Assembly: GCF_002078875.1 (NCBI RefSeq)
Contig: NC_034414.1
Location: forward strand, 25,950,637-26,014,636
Length of the DNA: 64,000 nt
Reading direction: 5' to 3'
DNA from: Numida meleagris
Lineage: Eukaryota; Chordata; Aves; Galliformes; Numididae
Below the pieces are notes generated by a model. That model did not search any database. It saw only the letters and a list, made by a program, of their open reading frames with translations, and had not been told where the DNA came from. The translations under genes were made by a program, and so were the position numbers. Below are positions 29,501-39,600 of this stretch, piece after piece. Position 1 is the stretch's first letter, and each line of letters begins with the position of its first letter.

Positions 29501-30720
29501 TTAGATAATTCTCTTTTAAAAAAGAATGAATGGAGAAAAAAAAAAAAAACCTGCAATTTTAACACTGAAGCAACCAAAGAAAACAAACACCAACAGCAAA
29601 AAAAAAAAAAAAAAATAGGAACAAGAAAAAAGAGACTGTAGCAATGTAACAAACGTATAGGAGAGCTCATGAACATTACTCCTTAAGCAGGGACTATCAC
29701 TGCCACAAATATGTAGATCCACATACAGCAACGAAAGCCTTCTGTGTCACCATTCATTTCCTAGCACCCCCAGATTCCCACAATTTCTAAGAGAGGCCAC
29801 ATTTAACACCTTACATAATACCAACTTTCTGGCTTTTCCTCTGCACTCATTCACATTAGTTACAACTCTTCAGTGGGTTGTTTTGCCAGATCCAATTGGA
29901 TGGGAGTGAAAGACAGCAAGAGAATATAAATTGGGCATTTACAAAATATAATACAATTACTACTGCTTGAAAGCCCTTACATTTCTCAAAGCAAAAAAAT
30001 CAAAGCGGGCACAAAACCCAGATAGAAGCCACTCATTGCTCTCAGCTCAGGTGCTGAAGAAGGAATCTCAGAGCTGAAGATACAGAGCAATGCTTCTAAA
30101 GTAGGCCCCCTCTGCTGCTAAAGTTGCGTGGACAGCTCATCCCAGAGCCTCCTTTTCCCTTTCCTTACCTGGCTTGTGCTGTAAAACACCCCCATTGTAG
30201 TCTTCCCCACGTTCAAACCAGGTGTGAAACGCGGCAGCGGGTGGGTACAGAGGAGCACCCAAAGCTTCTGGTGCTTTAAGCTGCCTGGAGCAGACAGGCA
30301 GGTGTGTGGATGTCTGACTCAGCTCCCGCCTCACCCCAACCACCAGCCCTTGAGCAACCCCCAGCTCCTCCTCCTTGCTGCTGGCAGGTGACACACAGAC
30401 ACCCCAGCAGAAGGATACTCTTCCCAGTGCAGTTAGAGTGGCGTCAACGCCTAGCAAGGATCTTCCCTTCGCAGGTCTTCAGGAGGCCACAGAGATCTTG
30501 CATGCCATAGGGCTGTCAGGATGCATCTCCCTGTGCAAAATCAGCTGGCACCAGCAAGGGTCTGTCCAGCTGCACATGGCTTGTTTGGCCCAGAACTTCC
30601 AAACAAATCATTGCGCAGGCAAAAGAGTTTGTGTAGCTTTTTATTGCCTGTGGGAGTAGGTGGGTATTTGCTTAAAGACATATGTGAAAGATGACTTTTC
30701 ATCCCTACCTCAGCTTCCAT
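8323..30720 (-). CDS. PLA2G4E: Copy 2: complete PLA2G4E-like cytosolic phospholipase A2 epsilon (20 coding exons)
   Basis: A membrane-associated Ca2+-responsive enzyme of the group IV phospholipase A2 family. Mammalian cPLA2 epsilon transfers an sn-1 acyl chain of phosphatidylcholine to phosphatidylethanolamine (N-acyltransferase) and has phospholipase activity. The joined exons give 2454 bases, 817 residues plus stop, with no internal stop. Residues about 8-118 form a C2 domain with acidic loops ([19 protein letters not shown]). Residues about 119-280 are a variable linker in which [17 protein letters not shown] closely resembles human PLA2G4E. The lipase domain follows: GCGIR at 327-331, nucleophile Ser359 in SGSSGTTW, catalytic Asp643 in VDAAFF. 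The tail is basic (ARKKQ), as in human, where a C-terminal basic stretch binds phosphoinositides. Oddities: Cys328 replaces an oxyanion-hole Gly, and exon 8 is CpG-rich and diverged. Copies 1 and 3 flank it in the same orientation. The start codon is the least certain part. Confidence 0.9.
9421..9604 (-). CDS. PLA2G4E: Copy 2 exon 19: lipase domain
   Basis: 184 bases between ATGACCAG| and |GTAAGTTAAC. Encodes [20 protein letters not shown] and [20 protein letters not shown], a conserved block in human PLA2G4E (IPFPKYELPDENENLKECY). Confidence 0.94.
9605..11050. other. Copy 2 intron 18, nothing else recognised
   Basis: 1.4 kb of AT-rich intronic DNA. Other copy 2 introns inside the lipase half (8562-9420, 13812-15023, 15247-15733, 16678-17317, 18413-19192, 19650-20578, 20620-21668) likewise hold no second gene that I could support. 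Confidence 0.7.
11051..11217 (-). CDS. PLA2G4E: Copy 2 exon 18: catalytic Asp
   Basis: 167 bases between CTCTTTAG| and |GTGAGAAGTC. Encodes [20 protein letters not shown] and [17 protein letters not shown]. The catalytic Asp codon (GAC) is at 11153-11155, in the position of Asp549 of human cPLA2 alpha. Confidence 0.95.
11553..11744 (-). CDS. PLA2G4E: Copy 2 exon 17: lipase domain
   Basis: 192 bases between ATCTCTAG| and a normal |GTATAGAC donor. Encodes [20 protein letters not shown] and [20 protein letters not shown]. An alternative acceptor two bases further in would break the frame. Confidence 0.94.
12435..12542 (-). CDS. PLA2G4E: Copy 2 exon 16: lipase domain
   Basis: 108 bases between CTTCCTAG| and |GTAAATCC. 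Encodes [20 protein letters not shown] and [15 protein letters not shown], matching human SSIFSLNLLDAW...EEFFHRWTREKV. Confidence 0.95.
12888..13025 (-). CDS. PLA2G4E: Copy 2 exon 15: lipase domain, YEVG...[10 protein letters not shown]
   Basis: 138 bases between TTGGCAG| and |GTGACTTAC. Encodes [20 protein letters not shown] and [20 protein letters not shown]. This is one of the most conserved blocks of group IV phospholipases. Confidence 0.95.
13697..13811 (-). CDS. PLA2G4E: Copy 2 exon 14: lipase domain, LSDQ...GQNPLPIY
   Basis: 115 bases between TAAATCCAG| and |GTAATGATG. Encodes [20 protein letters not shown] then [11 protein letters not shown]; [18 protein letters not shown] is a family-wide signature. 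Confidence 0.95.
15024..15246 (-). CDS. PLA2G4E: Copy 2 exon 13: lipase domain
   Basis: 223 bases between CTTGCAG| and |GTAATGTC. Encodes [20 protein letters not shown] and later [18 protein letters not shown]. Closely follows the TMATLYRDPDWS...TFTDFWGLLIE pattern of human PLA2G4E. Confidence 0.95.
15734..15870 (-). CDS. PLA2G4E: Copy 2 exon 12: oxyanion motif and nucleophile Ser
   Basis: 137 bases between GAGCAG| and |GTGAGGAG. Encodes [18 protein letters not shown] and later [12 protein letters not shown]. The nucleophile Ser codon is at 15745-15747 and the conserved Arg of the G-G-x-R motif is present. The usual GGG is GCG here: the codon at 15838-15840 is TGT (Cys). Confidence 0.95.
15963..16140 (-). 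repeat. CR1 LINE 3' fragment in copy 2 intron 11
   Basis: Minus-strand CR1: starts with 'tcatagaatcatttaggttggaaaagacc' and continues through the 'tccaaccatcaacccatcccc' and 'ctccaccacctccccaggcagcccattccaa' segments. It lies in the intron between the lipase exons at 16521 and 15870. Confidence 0.93.
16521..16677 (-). CDS. PLA2G4E: Copy 2 exon 11: start of the lipase domain
   Basis: 157 bases between TTCTCAG| and |GTAACTAGG. Encodes [20 protein letters not shown] followed by a [11 protein letters not shown] helix and EEDLQDHE. Human has LDVRLGFSLCPAEL at the same position. It is seven codons longer than the copy 3 exon at its 5' end. Confidence 0.92.
17318..17355 (-). CDS. PLA2G4E: Copy 2 exon 10: 38-base mini-exon
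   Basis: Between TTTCCAG| and a consensus donor |GTAAGTAAG. Encodes [12 protein letters not shown] and two bases of a Trp codon. It changes phase from 0 to 2, which exon 11 needs, so it is obligatory for an open frame. Confidence 0.82.
17964..18056 (-). CDS. PLA2G4E: Copy 2 exon 9: linker
   Basis: 93 bases, phase 0/0, between TTTTTTCAG| and |GTAAGAAC. Encodes a 31-residue peptide including [16 protein letters not shown], paralogous to [16 protein letters not shown] in copy 3. Confidence 0.88.
18252..18412 (-). CDS. PLA2G4E: Copy 2 exon 8: GC-rich, diverged linker exon
   Basis: 161 bases between CTCTTCAG| and |GTATGTGG. Begins [15 protein letters not shown], matching the VxGSxEGxQ element of copy 3, then becomes Ala/Arg-rich ([15 protein letters not shown] then RRRRLSR). 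It is far more GC- and CpG-rich than the surrounding DNA and contains a GCGGCCGC octamer. It is 18 bases longer than the copy 3 exon, and the frame is kept. Confidence 0.85.
19193..19256 (-). CDS. PLA2G4E: Copy 2 exon 7: linker
   Basis: 64 bases between CTTCCAG| and |GTGAGTC. Encodes [20 protein letters not shown] plus T and one base. The SREVACLEV part is conserved; the rest is family-variable. Confidence 0.9.
19607..19649 (-). CDS. PLA2G4E: Copy 2 exon 6: linker, TNGVLV motif
   Basis: 43 bases between CTTTTAG| and |GTAATTTT. Encodes [14 protein letters not shown], nearly the PSPPETLVTNGVLV of human PLA2G4E, which is the main reason for choosing the epsilon subtype. Confidence 0.92.
20579..20619 (-). 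CDS. PLA2G4E: Copy 2 exon 5: end of C2 domain
   Basis: 41 bases between TTTCTCAG| and |GTGAGTAAG. Encodes [13 protein letters not shown] with phase 2 out; ELEVEF is a family signature at the C2/linker junction. Confidence 0.9.
21669..21800 (-). CDS. PLA2G4E: Copy 2 exon 4: C2 domain, Ca2+ loop 3
   Basis: 132 bases (44 codons, phase 0/0) between TTTCCAG| and |GTATGG. Encodes [20 protein letters not shown] and ends FQLNPQ. The acidic CDED...DD cluster is the Ca2+-binding loop, and its Asp residues are intact. Confidence 0.95.
22187..22323 (-). CDS. PLA2G4E: Copy 2 exon 3: C2 domain, Ca2+ loop 1 and core strands
   Basis: 137 bases between TCTCACAG| and |GTAGGC. Encodes [15 protein letters not shown], then a TRT-like [18 protein letters not shown] motif and a strand ending SQVK. 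This is the canonical C2 'NPxWNE' element. The exon follows a 6.3 kb intron. Confidence 0.95.
24508..24567. repeat. G/T-rich low-complexity tract
   Basis: Irregular runs of T with interspersed G (gttttttggtttgtttgg, ttgttgttgtgg). No coding or structural signal beyond composition. Confidence 0.8.
28109..28186 (-). repeat. Short CR1 LINE remnant
   Basis: 'catccagggatggcgactccaccacttccctgggcactctgttccaatgcctaaccacacctttcc' is a diverged piece of the minus-strand CR1 3' region; neither end is preserved. Confidence 0.75.
28594..28666 (-). CDS. PLA2G4E: Copy 2 exon 2: first strand of the C2 domain
   Basis: 73 bases, phase 0 in and phase 1 out, between CTGCAG| and |GTGAGTATC. Encodes [19 protein letters not shown] then RKADL. 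Human PLA2G4E has the very similar SPCHLLTVRVIRMKN at this place. Confidence 0.93.
30709..30720 (-). CDS. PLA2G4E: Copy 2 exon 1 (candidate): initiator codon and MEAE
   Basis: ATG in an excellent Kozak context (CACCATGG) is followed by three codons and the donor GAG|GTAGGGATG, phase 0, as exon 2 requires. The reading frame also continues upstream to another ATG at 30777, which would add 19 residues but has a poor context. Human PLA2G4E has a much longer N-terminus. There is no homology support for the residues themselves. Confidence 0.5.
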
Positions 30721-33485
30721 GGTGCTCTCAGGCAGTAAGCTGTCTTTTAGCGAAGTGGTTACTGCAGTGAAAAACATTGCATGAAAATTCCCAAATCAGC
30801 TGTTGAGACTGCAAGAGAATTTCCATGATAGAGGCAAAGCTTCGAAGGCTTACTCACTTTCTCAAAAGTTTTTACTTTGTGCATCTAAATTAAAGAGCGT
30901 AAATGAATGATCTCAAAGAGAATATATTTGGATGATATCACTTCAAATTAACATTACTTATTCTTCCTGTTCTAGCATAATCTTATAAATGCAGGGACAT
31001 AAAACCTCGTTCTGTAGGGTGCTGTTAGCATCACGTGAGCTCATCCCTGTGCTCAGAGTGAATACATTGCAGATAATGAAATGGAAGGCTTACTTAAAAA
31101 ACAAAAACAACTTCCTTGCTATTATGAAATTTAATTTAAAAAATGAACCAAAATTTAATTTCACTTTGCAATGAGATGAGAATTGATTAAGGTAATTGTA
31201 CAGATATTATATAATTTGAATTCAAAAAAACATTTGACATTCAAATATACTCTAACATAAGAACTGGATGCAACAAATATCATCCAGACGAATGTTAAAC
31301 AGATGAAGGATGGATGACAGACCACAAGAAGCAGCAGTCAAAGGAAATAATCCCCAAAAGGTTGCAAACAGTTCAGTTTTAAGTCTATTGCAGGCTTTAT
31401 CAGTTTTATCTGGAAAAAAAACATTCTGGGCACTCTAGATGATATTGACACAGCGGGAAGATACAGGGAAGAACCATGGAGCAACCTGAGAGCAGAGGAA
31501 CTCCCTCAGAGACAGAAAGGCAAGTTTCCTATCAGCAGGACACAATGCAGAAGTACCCCAAGGCTGACTTGGGAAGTAGCACAGTTACGTCTTTGCTGCA
31601 GTTCGTCATAGTTACTTAGAAGATGGACTAATTAGCCCTGCTGAAAAAGTTAGTTAATGAGGCTCAGGCTGTGTCATGCACCTATCTGGCTTTTTTCTCT
31701 CCTGTTGTTGTTTTCCCTGTAAAATAGACAGAAAGAGCTTTGACCCTGCTCCGTTTCATTTCCCCCCAAAAGGCCTAGAAACCATGAGTCAAACCAAAGA
31801 TATCTGGGAAAGATCCAGAGGAATCCCTCAAGATTCTAGTGTTCTGAACCTGAAACACAATTACAGTTGCCTCACAATATGCAGGGCTAATAATCTCAAT
31901 TTCAACATGCAATACTGCACCTGGAAATAGGGTTACACCACATCCTTAGAAGTGTTGCACTAGCATAAACAAAATGAACACTCTCGTGGGTGAAAAACAT
32001 AGCCCAGTCCCCATCTTCCACCATCCAAATTGCTCTGGATGTGCCATCAGCTGTTTGTCCCATAGCACAGAAGACTTTTTGTCCCATTTCCTAGAACTTT
32101 GTTCCATAAAATCACATTTGTCATTTCAGAGCATAATCAAGACTCTCCTGATCTCAACAGCTGTCCTACCCTGGAGAGTTTGTCTGATATTCATAACAAT
32201 AGTAAAACTCTTTTATTACCAAAAGTGAGACAATCTCAAGCATTATTTGAGCTGCTGTGAACAATCTCTTCATGTATGGGGCTCTGGGCAGCCTGGTCCA
32301 GTATCAAATATGGAAGTTGGCGGCCCTGCCTGCGGCAGGGGGGTTGGAGCTTGATGATCCTTGAGGTCCCTTCCAATCCAAGCCATTCTATGATTCTGTG
32401 ATCACAGTGTAGAGCTGCTGTTGTGAAAGACAGTTTGTGATCTACCCATTGTAGAACTGGGAGAAGATTGCCTCTGGCAACTAGCTTCCCCCAGAAGACC
32501 GTTAGGATTTTTGACAATGGGGAATCACTCTTTCAGCACAATCTCTACAAAAGACTGTTTGCAGGAAAGCACTGAGCAGCTACAAAAACTATGTCTCTAA
32601 GACTGCTCAAAAGGTCTTCTTGCACTGCTGTATTCTGATGCACCAGCTATCAGCCACTTCCCATCCTCTGAAACGTTGAAAGATGGACTGTTGACAGGAA
32701 CAGTCAAGGCAGGTGAAGATGAGAGACAGGACAGGCAGCAACTCCAAGAGAAGAATCAAAGGAGTTGGGAAACATGGCAACTACTTAGGCTGAATATGAG
32801 TGATTCTGCAAATAGCATTTTAAAGGACAATTATGACAGTATGAAACAATTATGACCTAATTCGGAGTTGTTTGTGTTTTCTTTTAATAGATAGTCAAAG
32901 CTTTATAGATTATTTATTTTAACACTGGTAGTAACTTGAAAAAAAAAAAGCTTATTTTCAAAGGCTAGTGAAGAAAGCCGGTTGAATTTAAAAAAAATCT
33001 CATAGTAAACAATCACATCAGAGATGAAAAACTTCAGAGTGTTAATGATTAAGATAAGCAAGACCAACACAATCAATAAGCTATCGATCAGAGAGATTCT
33101 AGTTCAAGGGATTGTTGTTTGGCCAGACAGAAGAACATACGAGTACTGGTTTGATTCACATTTTGAATGTGCTACATATTTCATTATAACAGCAGAAAAC
33201 ACTATATTAAATTATACGATATATATCTCAATTGGCAAAGTAACAAGGTAACAAAACTAAATGTAAATTTGCTGCTTTGAAGTTTGTTTTGGATTAAACC
33301 ACTGTAAATTCCATTCTGCCCATCTGAACAGTCATTTAAACAGAATGTATCGGAGTCCAGCAAATCCTCGGGGTGATGCAATTTCCACTGCAGATTAGAG
33401 TGGCAAGCATCAAACATTTTAATCTCACTAGATGACAGACAACCCAAGAAATATCACATGGAAGGTTAAAGCTAGCAAATGATGG
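30721..33485. other. Intergenic region between copy 3 (3' end) and copy 2 (5' end)
   Basis: About 2.8 kb expected to contain the copy 3 3' untranslated region and the copy 2 promoter. It holds a plus-strand CR1 fragment (32278-32402). On the minus strand an AATAAA lies at 32913-32918, about 570 bases past the copy 3 stop, and an ATTAAA at 33418-33423, only 63 bases past it; either could be the polyadenylation signal. Confidence 0.55.
32278..32402 (+). repeat. CR1 LINE 3' fragment
   Basis: 'ggggctctgggcagcctggtccagt...' through 'ggggggttggagcttgatgatccttgaggtcccttccaatccaagccattctatgattctgtg', the standard CR1 3' terminus on the plus strand. Confidence 0.93.
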
Positions 33486-33694
33486 CTAGCAATTCCTCTG
33501 CTTCCTCCGTGCCACTGCCATGCGCAAGGCCTGAATAATCAACTTTTCGTTATTCAGGACATTGTAATCAGTGAGTTTCACCAGTTTGTCAAAATTCTCT
33601 TCACTGAAACAGACCTCCCTTGTCGTAAATGGGGAGAGGATACTGCAAACATCAACTCTGCCTTCAGCCATCTCTTCAGGACTCCTTTCCACAC
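33486..33694 (-). CDS. PLA2G4E: Copy 3 exon 20: C-terminus and stop
   Basis: Begins after TCCCTCAG| and ends at the stop at 33486-33488. Encodes [35 protein letters not shown] and [15 protein letters not shown]. Ten residues shorter at the C-terminus than copy 2. Confidence 0.95.
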
Positions 33695-36600
33695 CTGAGG
33701 GAAAAACCACAAGAGGCAACAGCAAGATTTTAACACAGCTTGTAGTTCATATCAATCGTTCAAGTAATTCTAGGTAGAAAAGGGAGATTTGAAGGGGAAG
33801 AGGTGATTTGCCGGAGGGATGTAAAAGTAGTTCAGTAGCATCGTATATTTCAGATTTTGAATCGAGCCTCTGTCCAAAATTGAACTATATCCAAACGGCT
33901 GGGAATAAGAACATGGCCCATTATCAGCAGAAGCACTTGTAGACCACTGCTTAGAAAACAAAGTCTCTGTTGTTCAAACTAGAAAAGAGGAGGAGAAAGG
34001 AAAACAAATAATCTTGTACTGGATGAAATAGCAATGCTTACTGGAAGTTTGGGAGAAATGATGACCCTCCAAGAGAGAACACAGTTCATATTAAAAAAAA
34101 ATCCCAGTCCGTTCAGTTCTGAATCTGGAAAAAGATAATTAGACTACCACCGAAACTTCTAGAAGGTTTCATTTCTCTTTGCAAGCACTGGTGCATAAGA
34201 AGCGCATATCAATATAGGGTGACAGCTTGAGGACCTGCTACCCATGCTGCATATATTTTGGAAGATTTATGTTCTTGCTATTTCTAGTAATTCCTGTGGA
34301 ACAAATGCCTGTTTTCATCTTAAATGTATTAGAAGAGTTTTGCTTGGTTCAGACATATTAGTACAGAGTAGTTCTTTTTGTTAGTGATGAGACTGAAGAT
34401 GTCAGTGAGAGGCTAGATATGAAATGGAGAAGGCACAGCAGGCAAGTAACTCTTTATTAAAATTGGAAGCTACAGATGACTCACCAGGAGCTTTGTAATT
34501 CTTGAAGGTGTCATTCACCAAGGGGAAAAAGAGCACCGCTGGAACTTGTGGACTGTCAGCATCTTCAAACACATAACATTCTTTCAGGTTTTCCCTGTCT
34601 TCATCACTTATCTCAATTTTGGGAAACGGAATTCCTTGCCCCGATATGTATTTTGAAATTTGATCCAGAGGCTAAATGAATGAATAAAATAAATAAAAAG
34701 AAAAAAACTCAAAAAAGATCCAGAGAGTTGTGCTTAAGTTTTTAAGCTCCAGCAGCTAACAGTAATATTCCAAGGCCTGGATTTTCCTCTGGGAAGATGT
34801 TAAGTTTCAGAAATATGATCATAACCAAATCATACATTGCAATTTATTTTAGTTTCTTCATTGCTTCAGGCAAAACAAGAACACATCCACTTTCTACAAA
34901 CCTGCAAATAAAGCCAAAAGCCAGAGGACTGGTTTTATGGTTCTAGTTAAACAGTTTCTCTAAATGGGTTCAGAAGGGAAAGAAAAAAAAAAAAAAGAAC
35001 AAAATGCAAGAATGGAGAAGGAATCACTCAGTACGGATATTCTGCTATTCTGCATCACTATCTTGACATCTTCAGTGTTTGTCTCTTCAGTGTTTGTCAC
35101 TTCTCCAGTCTTTCCATCCTCTGCATGGTTTGTGATGGTTTAAAAGTGACTCTCTATTAACAAATAATATTTGTCAGCATACCTACTGATCTCATAAAGA
35201 AAACAGTTTGTTTAAACAACTATATTTACTATAAGTTTGTGTTGCAGCATTATTGGCAGTTCCACCTATCAGTTCCATTTTTACCTTAAAGTAGAGCAAT
35301 ATCCTCACCAGTATCTGTAATTCTTGAAATAATCTAAAGAATTTCTCATAGTAGTTCACTCTTGTCATCATATCTCTGTCGTAGTAATAGCATCTACTGC
35401 CAGGCTCCTAGTTTAAGCAGAGGACTAGAAGGACAGGTAACTTTCCTTAGAGAATGTGGGCAACAATTTCAGACACAAAGAGGCAAAATCATTGTCAAAG
35501 TGGTAGTCGAAACTAGATAAAGTTTGATTCTTCCCATTCCAGTACGGGAAACTTAATTTTTTAACTGATAAATGTTGTAGACTAAAATAGGCATGAAGGA
35601 AAAGCGTCTCCAACACCATGGGCTTTTCTTACCAGTGTCTGGGACCCTCCACTGTAATTTAAATGCAGGATGACATCCACCTCCCTTTTTGATCTCAAAA
35701 GTGGTGGGTAGCTGGTATTGATGAAAAACCCAGTATCAACCAGGGAGAGCTCATCATTAGCTGTTTCCATCAGTTTATTTGGGAAGCAATCTATCACTGT
35801 GTCTGAAACACAAATATTTCTTGTCAATAAGTCAAACACAATATTAACTTCCTACAGAGAAACAATCAAAGAGGGAAGAACAGAGAATTCTGCCTTCAAT
35901 TCCCCTTCAATTCCATTTCCCCTGCCTTCTTTTGCCAACTCACAAGCAGCACTGATTTATAGGAATAAATGACCCAGTACAGCTTGTTCCTTCCTTCTTG
36001 GACACCTCATGCAGCTCTAGGCTGTAAAGGGTAGATCCCTCTTCTTTTTCAGGCTGAGTTTGTGTTGTCCATTGAACACAATCCCCAGACAGTCAAATTC
36101 AATTTTTATAGCACCACCACCTCCCCACCAAAACAAAAAACTGAAATGCATGTCAAATCTGGCTCCCATTTCTTCCATTTAGGGAAGGGAGAAGTGGAGT
36201 TTCAGAAGTCAGCCCTATCTCTTCCTCTACATTGGAAATCATAAATGGATTCCCAAACCTAAACCTTCCAAAAATGCTACTGAAAACATGCTATGTTACT
36301 GTGCCTTTCCAAGTAGAAAATCCGTCACTCTCCAGGTACTTGCTGTGCATCTGTAAGCCTCTGATAAAATTGGGATACTGTGCAATGGTTGGGCGTCCTG
36401 TTAAGACATCTCGCAGAACAGAGGAGAAGGTGGATGAGGGAGTGAGGAGACATGTGTCTACCTCATAAGGATTCATGGACAGAAAGGGCTCTTCCTCTGC
36501 AAGAAGGAAAGTATTTCTGAGTTTAGGACACTTTTCTCAAACAATCAATATCTAAAAAAAAAAAAAAAAAAAAAAAGCCCCATAAAACAATCACAGTTGT

Positions 36601-39600
36601 CACCATCCCCAGTCTGAAGGTAAACCACACACAACAACAAACCCTGAAGGCCTGTGCTACCAAATAAAACTCAGAGTTACACTGTGAATTAAATGTGGGC
36701 TACCTGCAGGCAGCAAGTTTCCAGGCACTAAGCACTACCTCACACTCCTTGAGTGACGTGCACCTCCACTGCAGCGTGTGGTGCAAGGGAGAGCTGAGGG
36801 CCAAAAGAGAAGTCAATAGCATTGACCTTTGAGCAGGACAATCCAGAAAACTTGCTATCACTTAGCTTTAAACATTAGCGAACTTAGGGGGACAGTCAAT
36901 CTGATGGTAAATAACACAAAAATATCTCACCAATATCTTTTACTCTGTCTCTGGTCCATCTGAACCAGAAATCCTCTGAATCGGCAGCCAAATTCCAGAC
37001 ATACATCACATCTATGGAAAATATACTACTCCACATGCCTGTAACATGAAAGAGAGAACATAAACTGATTGATGGAGTAGTTTTGGAAGAATTTTAATTG
37101 GTACATACCTTCAGTATGGATACTTCCTTTGTCCAGATGGCCATCTGCGTGGGCATACTTGTCTTCACTAATACAGTCTCACACCTGCCTAACCTGTTTG
37201 CTGGTGCCTTCTCATGGTTGTTCTCCACACATCATGTGCTCACAAGCACCAGCTCTCTTTCAAGTGGGCCACCTTGCTTTCTATGCTTTCTATGCATATA
37301 GTCACCTTGCATGTAGCAGATCCGAGTCTCCGGGAGCCTCTTCACAAGCCTTCCCATAAAGAATTCACTTCCGAAGTGTTCTGCACGGATAGATGCTCCA
37401 TATTTCAGGAGACTGACTTCATAAGGAGTGAACTCCAACCACTCTATGGAGACAACAGCCAGATCATGAAAAGGCAATAATGCATTAACTACTGCTACAC
37501 AGAATAGAGCCAGAGAACAGGAGCAAATGAGACGCTATCTAGCTCGTGAGATACTGTTCAAGAGCTATTGCTGTGTATATATATTGGTCACGGTACCAAT
37601 GCCCTGAGAGAACATATGTTTCTTTCACTTCAGGGGAGGGTGGTCCTAGGCTGCGAAGTCTTTAGATGCAGCAATCTTTTGCAGAAAAGCTTTAGTCTGA
37701 ATAAAACAATTAGCATTCCCTGTAGTTAGTCCTACCCCAAAGTGTGTATTGCTCATGCATAACTTCGTCCTTTCTGGGTAACAGTGACAGCACTCAGCTG
37801 TTCATATTAAACAAATGCCATGAAAATCAATAGCAGAGGAGAAAGTAATATTCCTGGTCTTACTGTTCTAAATTGAAATAAATGGAATCATCACAAGAAT
37901 TAATTTAATTCAAAAGTTTGACCAGGATAAATTGGATAGGATAGTAATAGTAATCTTCTGTTGTATAAATATATTTTTGTTTTTGGCAATATAAAGAAGA
38001 TTTTGGTAATTATAATGACTGGACTACTGTACTATTGAAGCTGATTTCACGCATTTAAATTAACTACATTATAAAAACTTTAAGAAATGTAGATTATAAC
38101 CATTACCTCTGAATGCCTGAGCACTATAGTTGGACTTGAGGTTGATTGCCACATAAATGGGCAGTGGGTTCTGTCCATTATCCACTGCCTGCTGCTGATC
38201 CGAGAGTCTGTGTTCATTTTTCTGGTTTTGATTAAAATTGGTTAAAGGAATGAGGTAACAAACAATTTGCATTTGAAAATATATAATGTGGATTATGAGC
38301 TTTATCCAGATTCCCCTTCCTGCTTTAATACCATTGGACTGTTCAGACATATCTGCTTTTGTATATCCTAAATTCGACAAGTGCCCACTAAGCAGCAGAT
38401 ACGATACAGGGGTTCTCAGATTTTGGGATATGCAGAGTGCAGATTTAGCAAGGAAAAAACTGTCCCCAGGAAGAAGTATGTGGATAAGTGAAATGTAAGG
38501 TACTTTTTTGGCTGAAGCTCATATATTCTTACATAAAGTATAAAACTTCCTTGTATAAACATAAACTAAAAGTAAACTTCTTACACAATATTATTCTAGA
38601 TGTACCAATATTTCTATTGATCTTTTTTAAACCTTGACAAAGTATTTAAAGAATGGTCTTCCCACTATTTGAATCATCTCCATCTGAAAAAGCCTGTAAC
38701 TATGGCTTTATAAATGAATACGTTAAATTATGCCAGTGAAATAAATAATTTCTAATTTTTAAGTACTATTCTAGTCAGAACATGTTTCAGAGTATTTGAT
38801 GTCCAAAATTATGAGTTTACATTTCTAAATAACCTTCTTCATATGGATTTTTTTTTATTTTCCAGAGGAGAGAACACCTCTGACTGAATGCCACTTGCTC
38901 CTTCAAAGTAAACCTCACTTTATAGTGAGAGCAGTGTTTTAATAGTGAATCTCAACATTCAGCATATAATCAACCATTTGCATTAGTAGTGCTTAATGTC
39001 ATCCCAAGATTTATTTTCTTTTCCTGTGTAATTATAGATGTTCTCAAGTTTCTTAAAAGCAAAGAAAAGGAAAAAAAGGGAGTAATACCTTATCATGTAG
39101 CATGGATTCAATGACAAGCCCCCATAAGTCTATGAAAGATGTGTTACGTCCTTCTTTAACCCTCTCCATCAGGTCATTATAGTAGTACTTCAGACAATCC
39201 AAGGAAAAACAGCAGATCTTGTTTTTGGTTACTTGCTTGCGAGCTTCCTTGATGGCCTCTTCCAGATATTTTTCTGACCAGTCAGCATCTTCATACAAGT
39301 TTGCCATTGTCCTGAAGAAACATTAGAAAGAAATAATGAAAGAAGACTGATGCAGTGTTTTGGCATCAGAGAACATGTGTGCAACTTGTTTGCCTGTTTC
39401 ACTTCATATAGGGTTCACAACTGAAAGCTAAACACTCCTGAAATCCTTCCATTTTGAGAGCAAACATCCTCTCCCAAATTTCTGTCATTTTGATGACAAA
39501 AGTTTTTGTGCACTCAAAAACAGTATAAGAAATTCAAGGGAGAAAAAAAATCTGGCAAGACTATTAAACACAGACTACATCCAGAAAACCTTACAAGTTT

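Noticed and set aside
30137..30457. 106-codon minus-strand open frame in a GC-richer stretch, with a good GTAAGG donor, as an alternative copy 2 first exon
   Set aside because: Its reading frame ends in phase 1, which cannot join the phase 0 exon 2. At most it could be a non-coding or alternative 5' exon, with no direct support.
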